Positions 11,597-21,942 of a stretch of DNA of 46,831 bases are shown here, in pieces. The position numbers were made by a program, and so were the translations under genes. A model generated the notes under the pieces. It had not been told where the DNA came from, ran no database searches, and saw only the letters and a program-made list of their open reading frames with translations. Origin of the DNA: Phellopilus nigrolimitatus (lineage: Eukaryota; Basidiomycota; Agaricomycetes; Hymenochaetales; Hymenochaetaceae). The DNA lies in NCBI GenBank assembly GCA_021029095.1, contig JAJOHG010000196.1, forward strand, positions 1 through 46,831, in the 5' to 3' direction. How positions within the stretch are numbered: the first letter of the stretch is position 1; every line of letters begins with the position of its first letter.

Positions 11597-11790
11597 TGAG
11601 AATGGGACTCGAACTCATGCACCTTTTTCGTGCAGCGGATGCGAATCGCACTCGGTAGGGTGGAGAACGGAGGACGATTCGGGCCAGTAAAAGAGTTTAC
11701 ACGTAAAGCCTTAAATAAAAGCCTATGATGGCAACGGGAATCGAACTCACGCCTCCGGAGATTAGGTCTAACGCATATCTAGAGCTTTGA
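11597..11790 (-). repeat. Two tRNA-like (B-box) remnants
   Basis: Read on the - strand, two segments (near 11597-11660 and 11720-11790) both contain TGAGTTCGANTCCC, which matches a Pol III B box and tRNA T-arm. The first also has CCGAGTG, which resembles an A box. Neither has a 5' acceptor strand that pairs with its 3' end, and both share an A-C mismatch in the T-stem. They are therefore tRNA pseudogenes or SINE-like pieces and not functional tRNAs. Confidence 0.4.
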
Positions 11791-11830
11791 AGACAGCAAA
11801 ATTACCACTTTGGTACAATAATAATGCTTA

Positions 11831-11861
11831 GAGCCCGTTCGGTTGCAAAACCGCGCGCGAT
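11831..11861 (+). repeat. Left terminal inverted repeat of Harbinger element
   Basis: Exact inverted copy of 15036-15066, preceded by the TTA duplication. Confidence 0.95.
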
Positions 11862-12055
11862 AATCCCTGCCAAATTTTAGATCGTGATCGCGCGCGATAC
11901 TGTCGCGATTTTTCCGATAACGCACCTGTTCGGTTGCCTGTATCTCGTAGCTGTATCTCAATCTGCGAAATAGTTTTCCCTATGAAAAATAAATACAGGT
12001 CTGACCTGTTTTGCAAGTTGCAAAAATCGTATCGCGCGTACTGTCTCTAGTGCTT

Positions 12056-13207
12056 ATGGCCGACAACAAAAAGGACAACTCGAAATGGACATCTGCGAAT
12101 GAGGCCACGCTTGTCAGCACACTCAAGAAGGCCAAAGACGACGGCCTCCAGAGCGAAAACGGTTGGAAAACTCAAGTTTGGCAGCTCGTCATTGAGGCCT
12201 TGAGAGGCAGTGAAGTGATTAGTGGGGGTGCTCCGAAGGGTGTTTCACAGGGCAAAAGTAGATGGCAAAGGGTGAGTCTTCGTCAATTGCACAAGCTGTT
12301 CATTCTAATACCTTCGCAGTTGAAGAGCGAGTACCAGCTTGTTCGTAACCTTCGTGGACAGTCGGGCTTCGGCTGGGATGGTGAACTGCAGCTTGTAACT
12401 GCTACAGCTGATGTGTGGGACTCTCTAATCAAGGTCTGTCTATATTACAAGTAAAATCTTCTCTGCTAACGTTCTTCCAGTCAAACCCGAAAGCTTCGCC
12501 ATGGAGGAAGAAGAACTTCCCACTTTACGAAGATATGGCGCTTCTAGTGGATGGCATTGCCCCAAACGGCTCGAATGCATTCAGGCCTGGGCGCGAACCG
12601 ACAGGTGGTCTTCTGGACGAGGTTCTTCACCCTGATCTTCGTGATCCCGAGAAGAATATGAGTGACAACGATGAAGAGGTGCGTCTCTCGTCTTGTTATT
12701 ATTTACTGTTCTTCTTTATTTTGAACACCTTTGCGAAACATCTGCATGCCGTCCTGTGTTCTCGCGTGTATTCCACCTTCCTCTTTGTCGTACTGATACA
12801 CTATTATAGACTAGTGATATGGATGTGGATCCTGATGACCCGCCAGCCATGGTGCTCAAACGCCCTGCGGAAAGCACTCCCGAGCCTCAGCCGAAGAAGA
12901 AGAAGGGTCGTCAGTCTGGCACAACGGCCATTTTCTCGCTGAGCTCATCCATTGAGTCGGCCGTTGATGCTTTCAATTCCAGTTCTGAAGGACCAGCTTC
13001 CCAGGCCATCTTATCGTCGCCTCAGCGCAAATCAGCTGCAATCCGAGCCGTAGAAGAGTCTGAGGAACTGTCGGACAATGAAATGACGTTGCGGAGCTTT
13101 TCAGAGAGAGGACAGACATTGCAGATGCCTATCTTGCTCTTGGTAAGAAGAGTACTCGCACAGTATATTTGAATAGAGCACTCGCAAAGTATGGTAGTTC
13201 TGTTTAA
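12056..13207 (+). pseudogene. Harbinger ORF1, Myb/SANT-like DNA-binding protein, apparently frameshifted
   Basis: Accessory protein of PIF/Harbinger elements that binds DNA and helps bring the transposase to the nucleus and the ends. Exons 12056-12271, 12320-12433, 12481-12678 and 12810 onward join in frame. The N-terminus (DNSKWTSANEATLVSTLKKA, later GWKTQVWQLV, SRWQR, LKSEYQLVRNLRGQSGFGWD) is the trihelix/SANT-like domain. A basic NLS-like run PKKKKGR follows. Near 13080-13090 the frame breaks: the expected C-terminal helix (VAELFRERTDIADAYLALGK) continues to a stop at 13205-13207 in another frame, with a TGA two codons before it. No intron of usable length explains this. One missing base would account for it, so this copy of ORF1 is probably disabled, unless the break is an assembly error. 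Confidence 0.7.
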
Positions 13208-13221
13208 TTTATTTAACTTAT

Positions 13222-14564
13222 CTAATGACGACGTCTGCTGTCCAATAACTGTTGATAGTTGTCCCACATCTCTGTTGCAATTTTATCACGAAGCTGCTCT
13301 GCCTTTTGTTTCTCTCTCCGAGTTGAAGATCCGGCTAACCCGCCAGCTTGTACTGCATCTCCTGTCTCTAAACTGTCCTCCAGCACATTCTCCTCCGGCA
13401 TGTCACTGGGATCATAGATACGTATGAAGTTGTGCACGACACAAAGAGCCTGCACAAGCTTTGCTTGGGTCTCGACAGGATACTCGGGTGCAGATGAAAA
13501 GATCTGGAAGCGTTTTTTGAAGACTCCAAATATGTGTTCGACAACATTTCGTGCCTGTGCATGGCGTAAATTGAAGAGTTCCTTGTAATCCCGGGGTCTG
13601 CACACATATTGAAGTGAATAGGAATAAAGTATGGTGACTTGGATAAATACCTTTTTTTGGCTGCACCCCACTCTCGCAGGTGGTAGCGGACACCACGGTA
13701 AGGGACTATGATGAAGAGACTACCAGGAAACCCTGCATCGCCAAGGTAAAACCTTGATTCAGGGATTCTGAAGTCTTTCGAACGTGCATCCTCCAAAATT
13801 GTGCTATCTGCTGCACTTCCCTCCCAACCACTCAGCACATAAAGAAATCGCATGTCAAATGAAACCACAGCGAGTACATTCTGTGATATGAACCCCTTTC
13901 TATTACGAAAGCGAGGCCTGTCTTCAAGTGGAATAGTCGCATAGATGTGGGTACCGTCAAGTGCTCCAAGACAATTTTTGAAGTAAGGATAGAGCTTGGG
14001 CTCATCTCGGATCTCGGCCGGAGTGGGATCAGTGGCTTTTGGAAGCTTGATGTATGCACTGTAGACAGGCATTGATGTGAGAGCATCAACAATACGACGG
14101 AAGCATCTTAAAATTAGGTTAGCTTAAAGTGAAGACTTGAAGACAGATGTATCTCACTTGGATATTGTATCTGCACTCCGCTGAATGCGGTCCTGGGCCT
14201 TTCGTATTGATAGACCAGTACATGATATGTAGAGGAAGATTGCGAGCTGCTCCTCTGCCCGTAAATGCTTTGTATCACAAAGCCCTGCCCGTTTCTCCAG
14301 TTCCGACAACAGCTTCTCAAAAACATGCTTGTTCAAGCCCAGAACATTCCGACACCGGTCATCATGTCCAGCAAGAATCTCTGTTAGCCACCCTTGTCCT
14401 GACAGCTGCGAGTCGTTAAGTGGTGTTTTCACGAAGCGGCCAGAAATAGACTGTATAGCATAACCAGCACTCAAGCAAGAGAGAAGCAAGATGTTGCGCA
14501 TGAAACCATGGCGCTTGCGGTATTCGGATTGTCGTGTATTCTTTGCAGTTCGGGTGATAGCCAT
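13222..14564 (-). CDS. PIF/Harbinger transposase (HARBI1-like DDE nuclease)
   Basis: Cut-and-paste transposase that cleaves at the element ends and inserts at TTA-type sites. Exons 14158-14564, 13651-14106 and 13222-13597, with introns of 51 and 53 nt, give a clean 412-residue protein. The N-terminal helix-turn-helix region (EEQLAIFLYISCTGLSIRKA) is followed by the DDE_4-type core: Asp about 186 in LGALDGTHIYA, Asp about 259 in FYLGDAGFPG, and Glu about 308 in ARNVVEHIFGVFKKRF. All three catalytic acids are present and there is no internal stop, so the enzyme looks intact. The start MAITRTAKNTRQSEYRKRHG is preferred over an upstream in-frame ATG at 14645. Confidence 0.93.
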
Positions 14565-15035
14565 TGAGCTGGCAATGAGTCGTACAGTGTACAATGTTGT
14601 ATAATTAGTGATTATCATACGGAGCTTGAATTCTACTGAAAACATTACACTTTTGCTGGGAAAGCTGTGTCACCTTTTATGAACCCATTTCTTGACATCT
14701 CGCTACAAAAATTATTTTGCCATGCAGGGCACAGCCCAAGCTGTCTATAAATGTAGTTTTTACTATACCTTTCAGTTTTGTTAACCTACGTTACAATTCG
14801 ACAAATACGAGCAAATAAACTAGAGTAACAATATATGCCGATCTTAATTACTTACTTTGGTCGACTTATCTAGTTATGTAACAAGGCCTGCGAGCACAGT
14901 CAAAAAAGGCAATTAATTTGTTTTCGGATTTTCTCAGGAAAAAGTTCAAATGCGTTCGGCAGACCTCTATCTCTATCAAGTTGGATACTCTATCTCTATC
15001 TGCGGCCTTGCAGATTTCGGTAACACGAGATTGTG

Positions 15036-15066
15036 ATCGCGCGCGGTTTTGCAACCGAACGGGCTC
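15036..15066 (-). repeat. Right terminal inverted repeat of Harbinger element
   Basis: Exact inverted copy of 11831-11861, followed by the TTA duplication. Confidence 0.95.
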
Positions 15067-15283
15067 TTAGTGCTTGCCCGACGTTGCTTGTCTTCCTTAT
15101 TCCAATCACAATTAGAGTATTTGCGATGCTTTCCAAAGGGTCTTTTTTATTTTATTCCAGCAGAACATAGCTATCTATTCGTACATTGCACAAGCTAAAG
15201 AGTGATCCACCTGCCGACAGTTCCAGTCTTCGACAGGTACATAAAAGCAGAAAGAAAAGTCGAGTGTGTCACTTTTCAAAAGT

Positions 15284-16902
15284 TTACATTGTAGGCACAT
15301 TCCTTGCATAGAGGGTCAAGGCGGTCTGGAGGTGCTTGTACAAATCGAGTGTTTTCTGAAGTCGCTGGTGAACGTACTACAAGTAGTGGTCGTAAACATG
15401 TTAGAGCCGTTAAAAGGATGGGGGGAATCGAATGCAAATACCAGCTCGTCACTCTCAGTTTTCATTAGCGTCTGAAACATATCAAGATCCGCAACCATCT
15501 ACAAGATAGGCAATGAAAACCATTTCGACAACACACTATTGAGATGCACGTACAGCAATCCAAATGTTCGGGAATATCTCCATCGGGTCTTGCAGTGATA
15601 GGATCTCGATGCTACACTTCGTCATCGCAGTACAACTGCTGCGCTCTTTCTCAAGGTCTCTCTGCTTCTTGAGCAGCTTGTTCTTCGTTTCTGCAATGGT
15701 ATGATGTTTAGATAATTGTAAAGCCTTCAAACAGAGATTATTTACTGCGTGCTTGGATCCACAATTTATATACTTCCCGCGCATCTCTGCACGCCATTTT
15801 CATCGGCTAAAGACCAACATGAATCAGGAGAACACACATCCGACTTGAAAAGGCTTACAGGGAACAAATATTGCAGGAAACCGAGGCCAAACGACAATGA
15901 GGTGATTGAGCCAAGGATTATTAAAGTGAGTATTACAGCTGCGCCTGCGCCCTCGAATACAGTTTTACCCAATGCGGTTAATAACTTTTGTAAGAAATGA
16001 GAACTTAAGCCCCATTTTTAGATCGGTCTAAGAGCTACCTGTTCCTGTTTACTATGAAAAGGTACCATTACATTAGGTGAGCAAAGAAAATATGATTTAG
16101 AATAAGGTAGGTTCAGGGATGTTACATACCTCTTCAGATCCTTTCGCAGAGATGTAATCGAGTTTTGCAGCTCGAAGAAATATTTGGTACGTGTCCCGTT
16201 ATATATAAGCCAGGGCTGTTTGAACTTTTCCACATCTGAAGACAGAGCACTGAGCTCCGAACTAAGAGATTGAGCCTCTACATAGTTCGAGGATTTCATA
16301 ATATACTAAGAAACGTGTTAGATTAGCACTTTGGAATAGTACAGTCGCCTATCTGGGTTTCACTTGCCGTTTGATATTTGACTATCTCCAGACATTTATC
16401 GTCCACTGATACTCCGGGATTCATGAGGAAGCGTCCAAAACTACCGACGAAGTCTAGAAGCCATTAGAAAATTCTTTTAATCCGGAGCATGAACTTTCAG
16501 ACCTCTCATCACCTGAGCACCTGCAGACGACAATTCTTGTGTCTTCAACACAAGTGCATCGCATCGCTGGAGGTTATAAACATTGTAAGAGCAGAATGTC
16601 TTTGCGAGGCTATTCCTGACCTCAGTTAACTCGCTCCAAACGGAACGAATGCGGAGTAGCTCGTCTGTAGAATCGATATCGGTGCAAACAAACTCTTCGA
16701 GTGTTTTCGAGGAATCCTCAAATAGCTGTTGTGTATATAGGACACTGCGAGACATTGCGCGAATAGGTTCGAGCAGCGTCTCGGAGAACTCCTTTTTTAG
16801 GCTGATTTTGTGTATCAATTCCAAAACGCTATCCGCCGAATCATTGCTGTTCAAGAACAAGTCCGAGTCTGGCGAAGTCAAGTTTCGATTGCTCGCAGTC
16901 AT
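15284..16902 (-). CDS. Coiled-coil protein A, paralogue with a central hydrophobic hairpin-like segment
   Basis: Function not known. Supported exons: 16503-16902, 16368-16453, 16130-16305 and 15859-16003, then shorter exons to a stop at 15284-15286. The intron after 16368 has a GCAAGT donor (GC-AG type). The first 230 or so residues are charged helices (DSADSVLELIHKISLKKEF, AGAQVMRDFVGSFGRFLM, QSLSSELSALSSDVEKF). Exon 15859-16003 encodes a long apolar stretch (FEGAGAAVILTLIILGSITS, continuing SLSFGLGFLQYLF), long enough for a membrane helix or an amphipathic hairpin. C-terminal helices follow (KLLKKQRDLEKERSS, a W-containing helix, then YVHQRLQKTLDLYKHLQTAL). The layout helix bundle, hydrophobic head, helix bundle resembles alpha-helical pore-forming proteins of the ClyA/HBL type. 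This is architectural inference only; an organellar or ER coiled-coil membrane protein is the alternative. Confidence 0.6.
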
Positions 16903-19004
16903 ATTGCACGGAAGACAGAGACCAGACCAGAAATTAGTTCGAGTTGTAGCTCTGAGCGACGAGTCAGTTGCACAGAAAGTGGGTGCGCAACACACAGCAA
17001 GGCGTCTTTAAGTTTCATGTTATTACAAGACGTAGAGCATGAGGAAAACGCCTGTATTCTTGAAGTAGGATGGCCAACGTCATTTTCATGACACGGGAAT
17101 GCCGATCTTCATTTGAGTATACTCACTGCCAGTCACTGCAAACATGCCTCGACGTCGTGGGCTGCAAGGCCACGCACTCTTGTATACTCTAGCTTTATTA
17201 CATATACTAATATGTACTTTCCTTTTTTGTATGTGTGTTAGTCATGATTCGTAACCCCTATTTTTTGATTTGCTCTATGTACGACACACACGTTGTTGAC
17301 TATCGCACAATGAAATATCTATCTACGCTCTCTAACTCTTCATTTGGCTGGCAGCGGTGCCTACGATGTATACGACATCCTTCTTGGACTAGTGAATATA
17401 AGTAGCTTGACCATGTGGGGCGGTGGATCGAAAATGCGTACAAGCATGTCCGCGTGTTATGAGGTATGTACTAGTTCGGACTTGGGCCTTGCATTGAGAG
17501 CTCATTCTGTAAAAGGATCGATCAACTCTTCTGTGATTTCGTGATATCGTACGCTCTCTATTTTAAACTCAAAAAAGCGACTAAAGATCTTGATTATCAT
17601 CTCTTCGATTGTCGACCTGCTCGTCAATAAATCAGGTACGAGGACGCCCGGATTTCAAACCAACCATAAGCTCGACGCCTTGGTGATCTTGGTTCTTCTA
17701 CCCGGAGGACGCGGCAAAGTAAAGTAGCCAGCGCCAGACACAGAACATCCATTAGATAGTAGATAGTACGTGTAAAATTTCCCACTCTCGGACTGGATTA
17801 TTCATATAATTATTCACGCACTCCGGAATCAAGTTTCCATCGCTATAGCTAGGTAAAAAATGTCAGATACATGAGTCTTCTGCGTCTTCGGGTAATCATG
17901 TGTTTGATCAGCTCGCGGATAGTTCCGAGGCTGAAAGTGGTCTTTGAGCTGACTCACCGCCTCGTATCGCTGGCAGCTTATCGCAGCCCCGACTTTGCAA
18001 ACTCGTACTTCTGACTTCGAATATATTGGCTAATACAACAGTCGAATCCTCATCCCTTCCCACAGTGGAGAAGAACCTGGGGCGTGGCGTGGAAGGAAAG
18101 AACTGAAATTGGAAATGTCACCGTAGCTTGGCCGGGTCGGGACCGACTGGTATACGACTCGGACAGCCCAAAACTTAGTCTCCGGCTTCTACACGCGAAC
18201 ATGATTCTAGTGTTGTGCCGAGCCATGTTCGGTGTGTACTGCTTACTATGTTCACTTCAAGTTTCTTCTTTCATATGGAAAACTCTCGTTAGATATGTCG
18301 ATGCGCGTGCTGCGCACTTCTGCGAACTGTCCTCAAGCCAAACAATCAGCAATCGAAGTCCCCCCTTCCGGTCTTTCAGATCCCCGATATCTCACAGATG
18401 TCTTGCTTTCATGCTAGCGCTCTGGTGAGCCACGTCCAAGTGTTGATTTTGGTTTCACCAAGCCTATACATCTTGTGGGTATCATCCCTTGGATGTACAT
18501 TTATCACCGTGATTCGACGCCTCATGCGAAATCGGGAACTGTGCTGTAAGGTTCTACAGGCAAATATTTCCTCATAGGCACAAATGACTCCGACCATCGA
18601 CCCCGGTTATATCACGTTTATGCCTTGCAATATGGCTCTGAACTGAATCCAGAGAATTATCCACCCACCCTCTTCGCGCGAGAATATACGTCGCTCCTAC
18701 CGGTGGAGATGAAATCTTTGTCCGACGGACACAAGCAAAAACGCGAACGACGACACGATATACGCAACTTTCTAAGTTCTGACTATCAGTGTTCTTCTGC
18801 TTCGTTCTCCATGTGCTATACCATTGGCATGTAGCTGCGCGATGAGCTCTTACTTGCAACAATATTGTGCCATCTTGGTGCCTGTTTCTCCATGCTAGCA
18901 GATAAAGCTGTATCTGCTCGAAAGTGAGTTAACACATCCGTCGCCCAGATAATCCCTCCTCTTTCCTCCCCGTCCTCACTACCAGGCTACCCAAACTGGT
19001 CAAA
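16903..19004. other. Gene-poor 2.1 kb stretch
   Basis: Upstream of gene A and of the oxidoreductase-like gene at 19005. Several short ORFs (for example 17344-17544 and 18084-18428 on +) lack splice context or recognisable domains. The last 100 bp before 19005 is pyrimidine-rich, as in fungal promoters. Nothing else supported. Confidence 0.45.
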
Positions 19005-20831
19005 ATGAGTGCTCTTGCAGACACTGTCATCATTGCCCCTTCACTCGTATACCAACAAGATGCCGGCAGCAAAGGCGTACTTGCGGCATCCAGCTCCAGC
19101 GAGACTGCCACAAATTCCGTCCACTCAATCGACGAGAAGGATGACATCTCGTCTGTCGAGAAGGGTCATTATTCTGACTGGGAAGGCTACGAGGACGAGA
19201 TCCTTCCAGACAAATTGCAAGGCCGCTTCGTACGAAACCTGCGATTTCAACTCCTGAATATTTATCGACGGCTTTTTGGCGTCGTTTTTGTTACAAATAT
19301 GACTATCTTCATCGTCACCATCGCGAAGGGCGGGAGTGATGCCAAGAACCTTGGTCTCATTGTCGTCGCAGATCTTTTTTGCGCAGTTCTCATCCGTCAA
19401 GACTATGTGATCAATGCTATTTTCACGGTCTTCTGCTCCATGCCTCCTTCGTGAGTTCTTCGACACTGACTTGATCCACGGACTAACTTTCTCCCTTATT
19501 TTATTCGCAGTTGGCCGTTGTTCATCCGACGCTTGTGTGCCCGAGTTTACAGCTTAGGCGGGAGTGAGTTCTTTGATACCTGAAGTCACTTCGACCGCAA
19601 CACTTAACGTGCCTTTTTTCAGTACATTCTGGATGTGCTGTCTCTGGCGTCTGTTGGTTTGTATACTTTACAGCACAGTCAACTTTAGAACTACTGAATG
19701 GTGGCAAGGTGATCAATCATAGAATTTGATGTAAACGTGTTCTTGACCTTCTACTTCCCTAGTGTTCCGTCGCAACAGTGGTAATGGCATATTGCATCCT
19801 TGTACTTCTTCTGGTCATCGTCGCCCTCGCGTACCCTAAGTTCAGGGTTATTGCCCATGACACTTTTGAGAAGGTTCATCGTTTCCTCGGTTGGACCGTT
19901 GTCGCACTTGTTTGGTGCCTGGTAAGCTTATCGCAACTGTCCTCTCAAGCTTGTGCTCAAGTTCATCACAGATCATACTTCTCACGAACGATTATCGTCC
20001 TCGTGGACAGAAGCTGGGACGGGCACTAACGGAGTCAGCCCCTTTCTGGCTGGTCGTTGTCCTGACCATCTCCATTATTCTTCCCTGGCTCCGCCTTAGG
20101 AAATATCCCGTTCGATCAGAGGTTCTGTCCAAGCATGCTGTTCGACTGCATTTTGATTACGGTGGTACGTTGGTATAGTATCTAGTCTCTCAGTGCCTGA
20201 CTACACCGTTTTTACAATAGTTTCACCTGTGCCTGGGTCGTTCTCTCGTATCTCTGATACCCCTCTCTTCGAGTGGCACTCGTTCGCCACTATGGCCGAG
20301 CCCGACAAAAAGGGATATTACTCAATGGTGGTCTCGCGCGCGGGCGACTGGACGAACAAGATCATTGAGAATCCGCCTTCGGAGATATGGATTCGCGGTA
20401 TCGCAACCTGCGGCGCACTTCGCATTGTGCCTCTGTTCCGCCGCGTCATTCTAGTCGCCACTGGGAGCGGCATTGGTCCGATAGCACCCCATGTATTTGC
20501 TCAAAGCGTCCCCTTCCGTCTTTTATGGACGGGACCTAATGTGAGGGAGACATTTGGTGACAATCTCGTGGACGCGGTTCTCAAAGCAGCACCCGATACT
20601 ATCATTTACGGTACGTATTGAGTCAATCGTCCTTTCTTCGGTTACTGAGGGTCGTCTCCAGACACTCGTAAGCACGGGAGGCCGGATATGGTCAAACTCA
20701 GCTATAAACTCGCTCGCGAATTTGAAGCCGAGGCCGTGTGCATCATTTCGAACGAGAAGCTCACGAGGAAGGTGGTGTACGGCTTGATGAGTCGCGGAGT
20801 ACCAGCTTTCGGTGCAATTTGGGACTCCTAA
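19005..20831 (+). CDS. Membrane oxidoreductase-like protein (ferric-reductase/NPS12-associated type), copy 1
   Basis: Seven exons (19005-19450, 19511-19563, 19623-19708, 19763-19921, 19972-20164, 20221-20610, 20662-20831) give 498 residues in perfect phase. A Ser/Glu-rich cytosolic N-terminus (about 75 residues) is followed by several membrane helices (VVFVTNMTIFIVTIAKG, VVADLFCAVLI, VMAYCILVLLLVIVALA, FWLVVVLTISIILPWLRL). These contain conserved histidines in GGIHSGC and FEKVHRFLGW. The C-terminal half ends in a nucleotide-binding fold with VATGSGIGPIAPHVF, resembling the NAD(P) site of ferric-reductase/FNR proteins. In annotated basidiomycetes this type is often labelled 'NPS12' or ferric-reductase-like; the substrate is unknown. 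There is no adenylation domain here. It is a close paralogue of the gene at 24087-26045. Confidence 0.85.
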
Positions 20832-20860
20832 ATAGATTCGGTGGTTCGTCTTCTGCCAAT

Positions 20861-21003
20861 CTTCTAAGGTTTCGTTGAGCTCGAGCGTCTCTTTAATTGT
20901 CCTTCCTCTTACACTTCCGACTCTAAACATGCCTTCTAAAGTTTCGTTGAGCTCGAGCGTCTCTTAATTGTCCTTCCTCTTACACTTCCGACTCTAAACA
21001 TGC
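20861..21003 (+). repeat. Tandem duplication, 72 bp unit x2
   Basis: 20861-20932 and 20933-21003 are near-identical (one G/A change and one missing T). Each contains TTCGTTGAGCTCGAGCGTCT and ACTTCCGACTCTAAACATGC. It starts 30 bp after the stop of copy 1, so it lies in the 3' UTR or flank. Confidence 0.9.
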
Positions 21004-21942
21004 TGAAGTCCCCTCATGTCATCTTGATTGTCTGTATACTAGATCCTTCTAGCCTGCCCTTTGCAGTGCCCCATGTATCGCATTTTCCACATGTCGCCTT
21101 TTGCTAGTATCGCTGACGTCCGCGACTCTTTTCGTTCAATCAGCGCCTTATTTTCTACTACGCAGCGGGTACCACGAGTGAGGTGGTTTGTGACGAAACC
21201 CGTCGGACCCGTCTCTCGAGTGTCCTGTAACTATTGTACTCCTAGTAGTATATAGAGGACGTGTAGCTGAAAAATTTGTCCACTCGAATCTTCAGGCTAG
21301 CTTGCCTCCAGAGCCACATTTCCTTATTTTACTGCGCAAGTCTGTAAAGGTCTGTTTGACTCCGAGTAGTACAATACCTAGCAATCTATTTAGCTATGAG
21401 CATTAGCGGACGCATCGGAAGAGAGTAGAGGTCTCGTTTTCCGACTCAATTAGAGGCTGAAGCATGATGACAATTTGAGTGCCTAGGGATCAAGATAGTC
21501 CCATCGGCAGGTTCCGAGCGTTTTATATTCCGATCAACGGCAAGCTTGTGCCGCTCGGCATTTCAAGCTCCCGATCTCCATTAATCTACGTAGACTTCCA
21601 AAACTCAAGCAAATCCCTTCTCACTCCACCCATTTCGCATCCTATTATGAAGACAGGAGGCGACCAATTACAATAATACAGTCTGTTTGATTGGATAGCA
21701 GTTTGCAAATGTCAGCTTTTGAGTACGGAGAATGGAGGCGGTCGTAGATACAGAGAAAAGGTAAGTCAATAATGAAATACAAAACAGTAAAAAGAAAATC
21801 CTAATTCAACAAGTACATATATTTCAGCCACGAAATCAAGTGTCGTGATTAGATCAGAAAGAAGGGGAAAGGGTTGCGAACGAAGAAAAAGATGGGCGAA
21901 GGAAGAACGATGAGGGCACCGGCACTTTGTCTGCGTCCGATA
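21004..21942. other. Intergenic
   Basis: No convincing gene. Holds the 3' flanks of the oxidoreductase-like copy 1 (+) and the DUF7330 gene (-). Confidence 0.5.

Larger units (their letters stand above)
11831..15066. mobile_element. Complete PIF/Harbinger DNA transposon
   Basis: 3,236 bp element bounded by perfect 31 bp terminal inverted repeats (11831-11861 and 15036-15066, starting GAGCCCGTTCGGTTGC). TTA target-site duplications flank it (11828-11830 and 15067-15069), the classic Harbinger signature. It carries the two usual genes, convergent with 14 bp between the stop codons: a Myb/SANT-like ORF1 (+) and a DDE transposase (-). The subterminal motif GTTCGGTTGC recurs at 11938-11947, and the palindrome ATCGCGCGCGAT is at 11887-11898. 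The identical TIRs and intact transposase point to recent arrival. It sits between coiled-coil genes B and A. Confidence 0.95.

Noticed and set aside
16477..16995. Longer N-terminus for coiled-coil gene A starting at 16995
   Set aside because: The extra 31 residues are Cys-rich and unlike the helical body; the ATG at 16902 gives a typical start, though this is not proven.
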